The translations under genes were made by a program, and so were the position numbers. Positions 23,012 to 31,500 of a DNA stretch of 32,676 bases are shown here, piece after piece. Origin of the DNA: Bacteroidia bacterium (GTDB lineage Bacteria > Bacteroidota > Bacteroidia > SpSt-205). Within the stretch, counting starts at the first letter, position 1. Every line of letters starts with the position of its first letter. The notes under the pieces are model-generated. The model was not told the DNA's origin, did not search any database, and saw only the letters and a list, made by a program, of their open reading frames with translations. The stretch spans positions 1 to 32,676 of the forward strand of contig JANZYW010000018.1 of assembly GCA_026413325.1 (NCBI GenBank), given 5' to 3'.

Positions 23012-24794
23012 GGAGCCAGAGGCGCGTGGCCATGTATTCCTCTCCCGCAGAAAATGAGTGCCAAAGCCGCTGTACAGGCTTGATGGAAAACCCATATGCT
23101 TGGTTCAGAAGGCGAGGGTCGGCGTAGGTGCGTGCCCATTCTTGGAGGGGCCCCTGCAGCCAGCGGGCCAGTGGGATAGTAAAGCCCCACTTTTTTCGTT
23201 GAACCAGAGCTGGGGGGAGATATTTCTGTAGGATGCGTCTCAGAATAGGCTTGTATTGAGGAGGATGCTTCCCTATCGGAATCTTGTAAGGAGGGGGGAT
23301 GCGCCAGGCAAGCTCCACCCACCGCTTATCCAAGAGAGGGACTCGGACCTCGAGGCTGTGCTGCATCGATGCTCTATCTACCTTGGTTAGGAGATCATCG
23401 GGGAGATAGTGGAGAAAATCCCATGCTGCTTGAGCGATGGCAGCTTCTGAAGGGAGGCGGTATGAAGTCTGCCAGGGGGGACCTGTCTCTGGCAATAGGT
23501 GCTGAATTTCTCGCCAGCTGAAAGTTCTCTCTTCCTGAGAGAAGATATGCTCAGGTATTCCCTCTTGTGGGAGGGTGAGGAGCTGAGCGACTCGACGTCC
23601 CCGGGGAGAAGGCCAGTAGCTCAGAAGGTGTGCCCCGATGGGGAGCCAGGGCTTCAGGCGAGCGATGCGAGCTGCCCATCGGTAGCGTCCATATCCCCCG
23701 TACAGTTCATCGCCTCCGTCTCCAGCCAAGACAACCTTCACCTCAGCCGCAGCCAGGCGCGAAACGAGGTAGGTGGGTAAGGCAGACACATCGCCAAAAG
23801 GCTCGTCGAACCACTCCAGCAAATGAGGAAGAAGGGAGAGAGCTTCTTCTGGACGGAGGGTAGCGTGAGCAAAGGGAAGCCCCAAGTGGGCAGCCACCGC
23901 CGCTGCGTAGGGGAGCTCGTTGTAGCCCTCTTCAGCAAATCCGATTGAAAAGGTCTGGAGCGCATGCCCTTCTTTCGCTGCCAGAGCTGCGACCAGAGAG
24001 GAGTCTGTTCCCCCGCTTAGAAAGAGACCCACTGGGACGTCGCTCAGGAGATGGGCTTTGACAGCTATTCGGAGCTGGCTTTCCACCTGTTCTTCTATCG
24101 CCTCTATGGGCGCTTGCAGTATCTCTTGATGCCAGAGCTGGCTGCGGTCATAATATACCTCTCGTGTTACTTCTCCCCTTCGGATGCGCCAGAGCTCTCC
24201 CGGAAGTACTTTATACACTCCTTCATACCAGCTGTGCGGAGCAGGGACGAACCCGAGATGGAGAAACTCTGCGACAGAGCGATGGCGGACAGAAAGGGTG
24301 GGGAGCCAGGAACGTAGGACCTTTAGCTCTGAAGCGAAATAGACTCCCTCTGGTAATACGGCAACCCAGAGCGGTTTGATGCCGAAAGGGTCCCTCGCCA
24401 GGAGCAGCTTGTTTTCCCGCTCGTCATATAAGGCAAAGGCAAACATCCCTTCTAATCGCTGCACGCTTGCTTCTCCCCATGTGAGGTAAGCTCGTAGCAA
24501 GGCTTCTGTGTCGCTTCGGGTTTCCATCGGGAATCCCCCTTCGGATGCAAGTGCCCAAAAGTTGTATATCTCTCCATTGTAGACGACCCATACAGAATCC
24601 CGACCAAAGGGTTGATGGGCTGCATCCGATAGGTCTAAAATGCTCAGACGGGTATGAGCCAAGCCGACTTGCTTCTGGGGGCTTTCCCATGTACGGGCGG
24701 CGTCTGGTCCCCTGTGGCGTAGGAGCTGCAGGGCTTCTGTGAGGGAAGGAGCGGGGGCCTCCCGCCACAAAAAATATCCTACGAGGCCGCACAT
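22980..24794 (-). CDS. asnB: Asparagine synthase, glutamine-hydrolysing
   Basis: A complete 604-residue asparagine synthetase B making asparagine from aspartate, glutamine and ATP. The start MCGLVGYF gives the catalytic Cys2 of the glutaminase domain; RHRGPDA and VYNGEIYNF follow. The synthetase domain holds the pyrophosphate loop SGGTDSS (260-266), LAGDGGDELYGGYGRYR and the family's DDLLTKVDRASMQHSLEVRVPLLD region. Related enzymes of the same length decorate surface polysaccharides or peptides, and the neighbouring glycosyltransferase makes that worth bearing in mind; primary metabolism is the default reading. It starts 45 bases after nuoD with no -7 box between, so it is probably in the same transcript. 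It ends by overlapping the convergent GT9 gene. Confidence 0.93.
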   Translation of the reverse strand: MCGLVGYFLWREAPAPSLTEALQLLRHRGPDAARTWESPQKQVGLAHTRLSILDLSDAAHQPFGRDSVWVVYNGEIYNFWALASEGGFPMETRSDTEALLRAYLTWGEASVQRLEGMFAFALYDERENKLLLARDPFGIKPLWVAVLPEGVYFASELKVLRSWLPTLSVRHRSVAEFLHLGFVPAPHSWYEGVYKVLPGELWRIRRGEVTREVYYDRSQLWHQEILQAPIEAIEEQVESQLRIAVKAHLLSDVPVGLFLSGGTDSSLVAALAAKEGHALQTFSIGFAEEGYNELPYAAAVAAHLGLPFAHATLRPEEALSLLPHLLEWFDEPFGDVSALPTYLVSRLAAAEVKVVLAGDGGDELYGGYGRYRWAARIARLKPWLPIGAHLLSYWPSPRGRRVAQLLTLPQEGIPEHIFSQEERTFSWREIQHLLPETGPPWQTSYRLPSEAAIAQAAWDFLHYLPDDLLTKVDRASMQHSLEVRVPLLDKRWVELAWRIPPPYKIPIGKHPPQYKPILRRILQKYLPPALVQRKKWGFTIPLARWLQGPLQEWARTYADPRLLNQAYGFSIKPVQRLWHSFSAGEEYMATRLWLLTQIGRMARP

Positions 24795-24839
24795 GGAGTT
24801 ATGGGTACAGACGGTGGGGGCTCATCCCCGATGAAATAG

Positions 24840-26129
24840 CTATTTGTCTGCTTCGCCTAACACAGGATCTACTGAGCCTATGAGAAGCACAGCATCTGAT
24901 ATCATCGCTCCCTCGAGAATTTTCTCCAGGACCTGTATGTTTGCAAAAGACGGTGACTTGATTTTTACGCGCCAAGGGATGCCAGAACCATCTGAATAGA
25001 TATAAAAGCCCAACTCGCCCTTAGGGGCTTCGATAGCATGATAGATTTCTGTGCCTGCAGGGGCAAGAGGTCCTACATCCGTCATCATAAAGTCGTGTAT
25101 CATCCCTTCCATCGAGAAATATACTTCGTCTTTGGAAGGGTAGGCATATTTCGCATTATCTAACCGTATTTCTCCTTTAGGGAGCTTTGCGATGGCTTGT
25201 TCAATAAGATGGGCGCTCTGCTCCATTTCATCCATCCGAACGTGGTAGCGGGCCAGCATGTCCCCTTCTTCTCGGATGGGGACTTCGAAGTCTAATTCCT
25301 CATACACCAGATACGGCTCATAGAGGCGGATATCATAAGGCACACCGCAGGCTCGGAGGTTTGGCCCTGTGAAGCCATAAGCAATAGCCTCTTCTTTGGA
25401 AATAGCCCCTATCCCCTCTACCCGTCGGAGGAAAATGGGGTTCTTGTCCAGGAGCTTGTGCCAGCTCCTCAGTTCCCCATAAAACCCTTTCAAGAAAGAG
25501 CGTATCATTCCGATAGTCTCGTCGGTGATGTCATACTGAAGTCCCCCTATTCGGCAGTGGCTTACGGTGAATCGTACTCCAGCTAACTTGTCAAAAATTG
25601 AGTAGATTTTTTCTCTTTCTCGAAAAGTCCAGAGAAACATCGATACAGCTCCGGCATCCATGACCATGGTGCCCAGCCAGAGTAAGTGGGAGGAAATGCG
25701 GGCCAGCTCACAAGCAATCGTCCGGATATACTGGGCTCGGGGGGGAGCTTGGATCCCGAGGAGTTTTTCTACTGCCAGACAAAAAGCGACATTGTTCGAA
25801 TAGGGAGAGAGGTAGTCCATGCGATCTGTATAGGGCATGAACTCCTGGGGGGGTTTGTATTCGGCGATTTTTTCGATCCCTCGATGGAGATAGCCAATGT
25901 CTATGACGGATTTGAGGATGCGCTCTCCGTCTAACAAAAGCACGGCCCGCAGCACGCCATGGGTGGCGGGGTGTTGCGGGCCCATATTGAGGATGATCCG
26001 TGTGGTAAGGGGATCAGACTCATCTATCTCTACCAGGGTATGCTTGTCTTCCAGCCTTCGATAGAGGGCATGCTGATGTTTGGGGAAGAAAGTAGGCTGT
26101 ACTTGCTCAGAGAGCCGTATGTCGGTCAT
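24840..26129 (-). CDS. nuoD: NADH-quinone oxidoreductase subunit D
   Basis: The 49-kDa-type subunit of complex I, 429 residues, which helps form the quinone site in the peripheral arm at the inner membrane. Family blocks include NMGPQHPATHGVLR (48-61), YLHRGIEKIAEYK, MDYLSPYSNNVAF, ELARISSHLLWLG and, towards the end, GELGFYIYSDGSGIPWRVKIKSPSFANI. The sequence is complete. Unusually, no nuo gene lies on either side: an OmpA/TPR lipoprotein gene is upstream and asnB downstream. A strong hairpin terminator and a perfect -7 box four bases before the ATG separate it from the upstream gene, so it has its own promoter, probably shared with asnB. Confidence 0.95.
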   Translation of the reverse strand: MTDIRLSEQVQPTFFPKHQHALYRRLEDKHTLVEIDESDPLTTRIILNMGPQHPATHGVLRAVLLLDGERILKSVIDIGYLHRGIEKIAEYKPPQEFMPYTDRMDYLSPYSNNVAFCLAVEKLLGIQAPPRAQYIRTIACELARISSHLLWLGTMVMDAGAVSMFLWTFREREKIYSIFDKLAGVRFTVSHCRIGGLQYDITDETIGMIRSFLKGFYGELRSWHKLLDKNPIFLRRVEGIGAISKEEAIAYGFTGPNLRACGVPYDIRLYEPYLVYEELDFEVPIREEGDMLARYHVRMDEMEQSAHLIEQAIAKLPKGEIRLDNAKYAYPSKDEVYFSMEGMIHDFMMTDVGPLAPAGTEIYHAIEAPKGELGFYIYSDGSGIPWRVKIKSPSFANIQVLEKILEGAMISDAVLLIGSVDPVLGEADK

Positions 26130-26133
26130 ACTG

Positions 26134-26141
26134 CAAAACTA
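26134..26141 (-). promoter_or_regulatory. Predicted promoter -7 box (TAGTTTTG) for nuoD
   Basis: Read on the - strand, TAGTTTTG fits TAnnTTTG exactly and is followed by CAGT and then the nuoD ATG at 26129. It abuts the T-rich tail of the preceding terminator, so termination of one unit and initiation of the next occupy the same 45 bases. Confidence 0.65.
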
Positions 26142-26176
26142 AACAAAAGAAAAGGGGCCAGCTTGGTACTGGCCCC
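26142..26176 (-). terminator. Rho-independent terminator of the OmpA/TPR lipoprotein gene
   Basis: On the - strand a perfect eight-base stem GGGGCCAG/CTGGCCCC (26169-26176 with 26154-26161) around a seven-base loop is followed by TTTTCTTTTGTTT. It lies 26 bases after the stop codon of the upstream lipoprotein gene and just before the nuoD promoter box. It is the only textbook terminator I found in the window. Confidence 0.85.
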
Positions 26177-26202
26177 ATAAGCATTCTGGTAGAGGGAGTT
26201 TT

Positions 26203-28149
26203 TTATCCACCTGTGGAGAATTTACCGAAGCGGGGATGGTCTCGCACCACGCGAAAGACAGGATTGCTATTGAGCTCGCTTCTAAGGGTAGGCTGCAAGG
26301 TAAAGGCCCGCTCTAAGTTTTGGGCGGCTTTGTCTGGATATCCTTTGTAGGCGTAGAGCAGCGCCAGGTTGAAGTATGCTTCAGGCATATTTGGATCGAT
26401 GGAGGTGGCCTGGAGGAAGTCCGCTTCGGCTTCCAAGAGACGCATGGCTTTCATGAGGGAGACCCCCCTGTTATTGTAGGCTATGGCAAGTCGGCCTTCT
26501 TCGGAGAGAACTTTTGTATTGTCGGCGATAGCGCCTGAGAGCCAGCCCACGTGGTCCATTACGATAGCGCGATTGATATACAGGGAGCGATCGTTGGGCG
26601 TGCGAGCGATAAGGTCGTTGTACCGCTCCAGCATTTGCATGGCTTCCTCTCGAGAGAGCTCGTGGATCCCTTGTGTGCGATAAGCGAGAGCCGCGATGCT
26701 GTAAACGGGATTATTTCGGTCCATAGAAGCGGCCGTTTCGATATCTCGCACTGCGCTCTTGAGGTCACTTAGGGCGAAGTGGTAGGTGGAACGCATCGCA
26801 AGGAGGTTAGCTGTACGGTTTCCTCGGGTGTCAATGAGCGTGTTGAGGATACCTAAGTTCTGACGGGCGTTTACACCCGGGCGGAATCGGCTGATAATGA
26901 ATGTCTTTGTGGCGATATTGTAGAGTTCTGGGGCGAGGAGGGGGACGGGGGCGTTGTATCGTTCTACATACATTTTGTTGGGCTGATAGGTGAAGGTAAA
27001 GGTGACCAGGGCATGCCGACAGAAGGGTAGGACCTTTTCTCGGATTTTGGGCCAGAAGGGGAGCTTCCGGAGTGCTTTCTCCCGTTCGTCTTCATGGGTA
27101 GGTTGAGCGGCGATCTGAAGGATCTGCCCGCGCTCCTCATCGGTAAAGTCCGCTGTTTTCACCAGAATGTCAAATCGTTGCCAATCTTCTCCGCGTCCGA
27201 TCCCTTCCATAGGGATATCTCGACCCATTTTTTTCACAAAGTGCTCTTTGAGATCACTAACGACTGCCTCCATTCGTCCTTGAGAAAGTTTCTGATTGAG
27301 TTCGATCCGTCCGTCCGGGGAGGCGTAGCCTTCTATTTTGATGGATTGGACGAGATAACCCATTTGCTCATACTTAGCGACATATTGTAAAATAGCATCT
27401 GTCAGCTCTTTGCGGTTGAACTTAGTAGACATGATAGGGAAGATGAGGTCTAAGGTTCCCTCGAACCCTTCATATCTATACTGCTCGTCTCGGATAGGCA
27501 GGTCTGGCAGGGCTGCTTTGACCCCAGTACGGACTCGAGCCCACGGTTGTGTGGTGCAACAGGAAGGGTCTGCTGGGCCGAAGGGCTTGTTACGGGAGTC
27601 ACAATAGACTTTTGCAATCCGACCTTTTTTGTCCAGCTTAACGACGGAAAAAAGAAGAGATACTTGTTTCCCGTCTAACTTTTTCCCACCCAAGGGGATT
27701 TTGTAAACGAAGAAGGGCTGGGAGTTGGCTTTGTAGTAGTTCTCGGTGATGATAAGCTCTCCTACTGTTCCCTGGGGGTCAGACTCCATGTTGGCGAGAT
27801 GAGCGGGAGCGGCGTAGTCCACTCGGACGATGATGGCCACTCCTTTTTGGAGGTATTTCCCGTACTCCAGGTCGTTTGCCAGGCGGAAGTAGAGCGTATC
27901 GTTTGCTTGTAGGAACTGCCCCGGTTCTACAAAAGTAGCATCAAACTGGGTATTGTCATATTCACTGATACGGAGAGTGGACGGATCGTTATTTGCATCG
28001 AGTGTGGCTTGTACGTCTTTCTTGAAGGTCTCGCACGTGTTTTTGTAGGTTTTCCCTCCATATTTTGTTTTGTTGATGAGGTTTTTCGGGCCACAGGCTA
28101 TGCTCAAGATAACGAGAATGCCCAGCCCTATTCTAGTTTTTACTCGCAT
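26203..28149 (-). CDS. OmpA-like/TPR lipoprotein
   Basis: A 648-residue envelope protein. A signal sequence ends in LSIACGPK, with Cys19 the likely lipidated residue. After a beta-rich N-terminal half, an OmpA-like section carries IEGYASPDGRIELNQ and LSQGRMEAVVSDL (about residues 274-300), the peptidoglycan-binding region in its Bacteroidota form, followed by GRGEDWQRFDILVK. The last 200 residues hold tetratricopeptide repeats, for example AYNNRGVSLMKAMRLLEAEADFLQATSIDP and AYFNLALLYAYKGYPDKAAQNLERAF split over two units. It may anchor the outer membrane to the cell wall while scaffolding other proteins; no exact role is known. A promoter box lies upstream and a strong terminator downstream, so it appears monocistronic. 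Confidence 0.85.
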   Translation of the reverse strand: MRVKTRIGLGILVILSIACGPKNLINKTKYGGKTYKNTCETFKKDVQATLDANNDPSTLRISEYDNTQFDATFVEPGQFLQANDTLYFRLANDLEYGKYLQKGVAIIVRVDYAAPAHLANMESDPQGTVGELIITENYYKANSQPFFVYKIPLGGKKLDGKQVSLLFSVVKLDKKGRIAKVYCDSRNKPFGPADPSCCTTQPWARVRTGVKAALPDLPIRDEQYRYEGFEGTLDLIFPIMSTKFNRKELTDAILQYVAKYEQMGYLVQSIKIEGYASPDGRIELNQKLSQGRMEAVVSDLKEHFVKKMGRDIPMEGIGRGEDWQRFDILVKTADFTDEERGQILQIAAQPTHEDEREKALRKLPFWPKIREKVLPFCRHALVTFTFTYQPNKMYVERYNAPVPLLAPELYNIATKTFIISRFRPGVNARQNLGILNTLIDTRGNRTANLLAMRSTYHFALSDLKSAVRDIETAASMDRNNPVYSIAALAYRTQGIHELSREEAMQMLERYNDLIARTPNDRSLYINRAIVMDHVGWLSGAIADNTKVLSEEGRLAIAYNNRGVSLMKAMRLLEAEADFLQATSIDPNMPEAYFNLALLYAYKGYPDKAAQNLERAFTLQPTLRSELNSNPVFRVVRDHPRFGKFSTGG

Positions 28150-28166
28150 AGCGGGTGCAGTTTCCG

Positions 28167-28174
28167 CAAAGGTA
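28167..28174 (-). promoter_or_regulatory. Predicted promoter -7 box (TACCTTTG) for the OmpA/TPR gene
   Basis: TACCTTTG on the - strand is an exact TAnnTTTG match in the 57-base gap after the CHAT gene. Unlike the other six boxes it is 17 bases from the ATG at 28149, predicting a short leader of about a dozen bases. No Shine-Dalgarno sequence is seen in that leader. Confidence 0.5.
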
Positions 28175-28206
28175 GGATTTTAGATGCAAGCCTTTTGGTA
28201 GGAGAG

Positions 28207-31200
28207 CTATTCTTGCCAGACAAAAGCAGCCCAGAAGTAGGGATGCTTCCAGCTTTTGCGTCTGAGCTTTTGCTGGGCTTTTCGGAGAGAAGAGACGGTA
28301 GGAATGCCGTTTTGTGTAGCGTATTTCATCAGGGTGAGAGTGGCCGCATCGTCTACTTTCCAGAGAGAGACGAGTACCCGCCTGGCACCTGCTTCCAGAA
28401 AAGCGCGAGAAAGTCCGTAGATTCCTTCTCCAGACACAACATGCCCCAGCCCACTCTCACAAGCGGAAAGGACTACAGCTTCACACCCTTGGAGGTTCAT
28501 CCCCAGCGCTTCTAACGCGGTGAAAATACCATCCTCCGCTTTTTCTGGAGGGAGGATATCTCCGCATCCCGTCAGCAGCAGCCCACTGTTGAGCAAAGGA
28601 TCTCGTTCATACAAGTTTTCCAAGAAGAGACCATGTGTGGCGAAGTGGAGATAGCCGATAGAGTTGACTTTTTTTAGAGCGCTTTCCTCCGCGTCTGATC
28701 CGAGAAAGGTGTGTATGGTGGCAAACTGTTTATTTCGGGAAAGACTTTTTTGGAGGCATTCAATTTCCTTTGCTGTGCCTGGCAGACGGGGGATTTCGAG
28801 TCCCGTCATAAGAGTTCGGCGGTAGCCGGGGGGCAGAGCCCGCGTTTCTCCGGCTCCTCCCCCATAAAGGGGGTCCCCGAGAAGAATGGCTGCTGATCCT
28901 CGAGTGGGGGCATTCTTTTTCTTCCATCTATCCAGACGGAGCTTCCGGCGCACCTCGTACCGGTCACCTACGAAAGTTTGCCCTTCCGGAGCAAGTCCTT
29001 CTATGGCGATGAGATGATAGAGACCTGCCGGAACGAAGTAGATTCGCTTCACAGAACGAGGTAATGCGGACTGAATAGGACCCCAGAAGAAGGAGTAACT
29101 TTCTGGATCGGGAGCTTGAGCATATAAACGTTCTACGTATCGGAGATAGCTTGTTCTGGTTTCTTGATGGGTAGCCAAAGGAAGTACATTCCAGGTTCCT
29201 CTAGAGGTGAGAAGAATCGCCCAGTAACGGTAGTGATGAGTCCGTGAAGAACGGATGGAGTCGGGTGCGAGGACGATTAGGAGGACCGCTTCAGAGGGGC
29301 GGAGTGAATTTTGAAAATAAGATCGGGCAATCTGATTGGGAAGGGAAACGCTTTCTCCGAAGGAAAGGCTCAATGCCGTTTCTAATGAATCTGCTCGTAG
29401 TCGTAGTTCTTCTGTAGGGGTAGGCGTTTCCCCGCTCAGCAAAGCTTGGGCCAGCTGCCGCTGATACATTCTCCATTGAAGGTAAAGTCGAAGTGTAGAA
29501 GAGTCTTTGCTGGCCAACGTGCGGTATCGCTCTGCTGTGTAAAAAAGAAACCCGATCCGAGCGGTGTACCGCGATAAAGCTATATCGACCCAATCAGGAC
29601 GTCCCGACGAGAGTGCCATACCCATCAAAAGGGAGAGGAGCTCTTGGAGCTGAAGCGCGCGCCCCATCCGTGTGCGTTCCGATAAGCCCAATGCGACCTC
29701 TTGGAGGAAGCTCCAGAAACTGTCTGCCTCTGCGAGACACAGTGAGAACCCCATTTCTCGCTTTCCTACTTCCCACAGAGCAGCCGCTAAGGCGAAGCCC
29801 ACGCTATACCGTTCTGAGGTCATTGGAGCTTTCTGTTTGAAGGCTTTATGGGCACTGTCATAAAAGAGGATGCCCCTCTCTACATCACCTGCATATATGT
29901 ATCGTTTAGCCCGAAGCGCTTGGGTGCGTATCTGCTCAATGGGGGATTTTGTCTCGATAGAGGCAAGCCAGTTTAGCAAACTATCTGTTTGTTGGAAGGC
30001 AGCCTTGCTGATCAAAAAGGAGATATAGTTGCTAATGTAGATAAATCGCTGAGCAGAGAGGGGGAGCATGCCCGAGAGGACTGGTTCTGTCAGAAGGCGA
30101 TAGAGGGACTCCGCTCGGGTAGAGTCTTTTTCTCGAGCAGCGATAATCGCCTGCGAGTTGATAAAGTTCTGATAAGAAACTGCGCTGGTGGGAAGCTGAG
30201 CCTGCTGCCAATAGCGACCAAACTCTTCGATGAGGGGCTTGTGATCTTGAAAACGGCGATTGTCCTGATAGAAAATGGCCAGGTTAAGCGTCTGCAGAAG
30301 GAACTGGGGATGTGTCGGCCCGCCTGTCCTAAGCCAGCCAGCTCGACTAAGATGATAAAGTCTCTCGGCTTCGGATGGGTATCCCATTTCATCCATTAGG
30401 ACAGCTCGGTTGCCCAAGATTCGTAGGTATTCCGGATGCGTAGTGGCTTCGGCCTGTTCCCATCCTTGCTGACATTGGAGATACAGAGCGTCCGCCTCTT
30501 CTTTTCGCTGCTCCTGCGCATAAAAAAAGCCCAGATTGTTCAGAGAGGCAAGGTACTCGGGTGTGCCTTTTCCTTTGCTTTTCTCCCAAAGAGCAAGGGC
30601 TACTCGAAGGAATGTTTCTGCCTTGGACCTTTGCTTGGTATAGGTATACTGGAGACCGAGAGATTGGGCCAGACTCGCTTTGTCGGGCAAGGGTAAAATG
30701 CTCTGTGAGGAATCCAGCAGCCATGCGGATTCTAAGAGATGTCCTGCCTCGTTATGCTGCCCTCCTTCTTGGTGGAGCACCCCCAGGCTGATTTGCGCTC
30801 GGAGGTATCCCAGACTATATTCTGTTTGGTGGATCCGATACCATTCCTGCAGCTGCTGGAGGAGGGATTGGGCTTTTTCAAAGTTGCCTTCTTGCCAAGC
30901 CAGGAGAGCTTGCTGGTTGAGGATCTCACCATAGTCGGGATGACTTTGTCCTAATGTGGTTCGTCTAATCTCTTCTGCGGCCTGGAAGAGGGAATCTGCC
31001 TCTTTCCACTTGCCCTCCTCCATGGCGAGGGTTCCTATGCCTACCCAGGCGTTGGTCACGAAAGGATGTGATACATAGGAGCGGATTTGAGCCTCCCGAA
31101 GTGCTTCACTCCAGCTACGGTGAGCCTCACTGCGCTTTCCCTGTAGATAATACCATTCACCTTGGAGATTGAAGGCCTCTACTGTCCAGGGAGCAGGCAA

Positions 31201-31452
31201 AATCCGAATAACTGTGATAAGGCTCTCTACACGAGCGCGATCAGAAAGGTAGATGGCACTTCTGCACCACCGTACCACCCGAGCTCGATCGATACTGTCT
31301 GACAGGGAGGGAGTGAAATTTCTTAGGGCTATCTCGTAGATAGAGTCAGCTTTGGCATACCACCCTCGGATGGCTAAGGAGTCCCCGAGATGTAAAGCTG
31401 CTTCCTGGGCCCAAGAAATAGCCGCTAAGAATGGGAGTAAAAAGCGACTCAT
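28207..31452 (-). CDS. Exported TPR-CHAT protein, putative caspase-like protease
   Basis: A 1081-residue protein with an apparent signal peptide (MSRFLLPFLAAISWAQEA), about 15 degenerate tetratricopeptide repeats (clear ones near residues 290-400, such as YLASLNNLGFFYAQEQRKEEADALY) and a C-terminal CHAT domain (about 790-1081). The caspase-type dyad is intact: His940 in LHFATHGLF and Cys998 in VVLSACESGLG; SGEGIYGLSRAFLEAGARRVLVSLWKV-type sequence follows. CHAT proteases cleave partner proteins, with TPRs for recognition, but most family members are uncharacterised. The signal peptide, if real, puts it in the periplasm or outside, unlike the cytoplasmic CHAT proteases of CRISPR-associated systems. 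It begins 48 bases after the thiolase stop and may be read from that promoter, as no -7 box precedes it. Confidence 0.88.
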   Translation of the reverse strand: MSRFLLPFLAAISWAQEAALHLGDSLAIRGWYAKADSIYEIALRNFTPSLSDSIDRARVVRWCRSAIYLSDRARVESLITVIRILPAPWTVEAFNLQGEWYYLQGKRSEAHRSWSEALREAQIRSYVSHPFVTNAWVGIGTLAMEEGKWKEADSLFQAAEEIRRTTLGQSHPDYGEILNQQALLAWQEGNFEKAQSLLQQLQEWYRIHQTEYSLGYLRAQISLGVLHQEGGQHNEAGHLLESAWLLDSSQSILPLPDKASLAQSLGLQYTYTKQRSKAETFLRVALALWEKSKGKGTPEYLASLNNLGFFYAQEQRKEEADALYLQCQQGWEQAEATTHPEYLRILGNRAVLMDEMGYPSEAERLYHLSRAGWLRTGGPTHPQFLLQTLNLAIFYQDNRRFQDHKPLIEEFGRYWQQAQLPTSAVSYQNFINSQAIIAAREKDSTRAESLYRLLTEPVLSGMLPLSAQRFIYISNYISFLISKAAFQQTDSLLNWLASIETKSPIEQIRTQALRAKRYIYAGDVERGILFYDSAHKAFKQKAPMTSERYSVGFALAAALWEVGKREMGFSLCLAEADSFWSFLQEVALGLSERTRMGRALQLQELLSLLMGMALSSGRPDWVDIALSRYTARIGFLFYTAERYRTLASKDSSTLRLYLQWRMYQRQLAQALLSGETPTPTEELRLRADSLETALSLSFGESVSLPNQIARSYFQNSLRPSEAVLLIVLAPDSIRSSRTHHYRYWAILLTSRGTWNVLPLATHQETRTSYLRYVERLYAQAPDPESYSFFWGPIQSALPRSVKRIYFVPAGLYHLIAIEGLAPEGQTFVGDRYEVRRKLRLDRWKKKNAPTRGSAAILLGDPLYGGGAGETRALPPGYRRTLMTGLEIPRLPGTAKEIECLQKSLSRNKQFATIHTFLGSDAEESALKKVNSIGYLHFATHGLFLENLYERDPLLNSGLLLTGCGDILPPEKAEDGIFTALEALGMNLQGCEAVVLSACESGLGHVVSGEGIYGLSRAFLEAGARRVLVSLWKVDDAATLTLMKYATQNGIPTVSSLRKAQQKLRRKSWKHPYFWAAFVWQE

Positions 31453-31500
31453 AAAGAAGGTTTTACGAAAGAATTAACAGGAAGGTTGCAGAATGCTTTT

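Noticed and set aside
24424-24792. 122-codon - strand frame beginning beside the asnB start
   Set aside because: It is another frame of the well-supported asnB gene, Arg/Pro-rich and without motifs.
28207-31452. TPR-CHAT as part of a CRISPR-linked (Craspase-like) defence system
   Set aside because: No cas gene, repeat array or gRAMP effector is present, and the protein appears to be exported.
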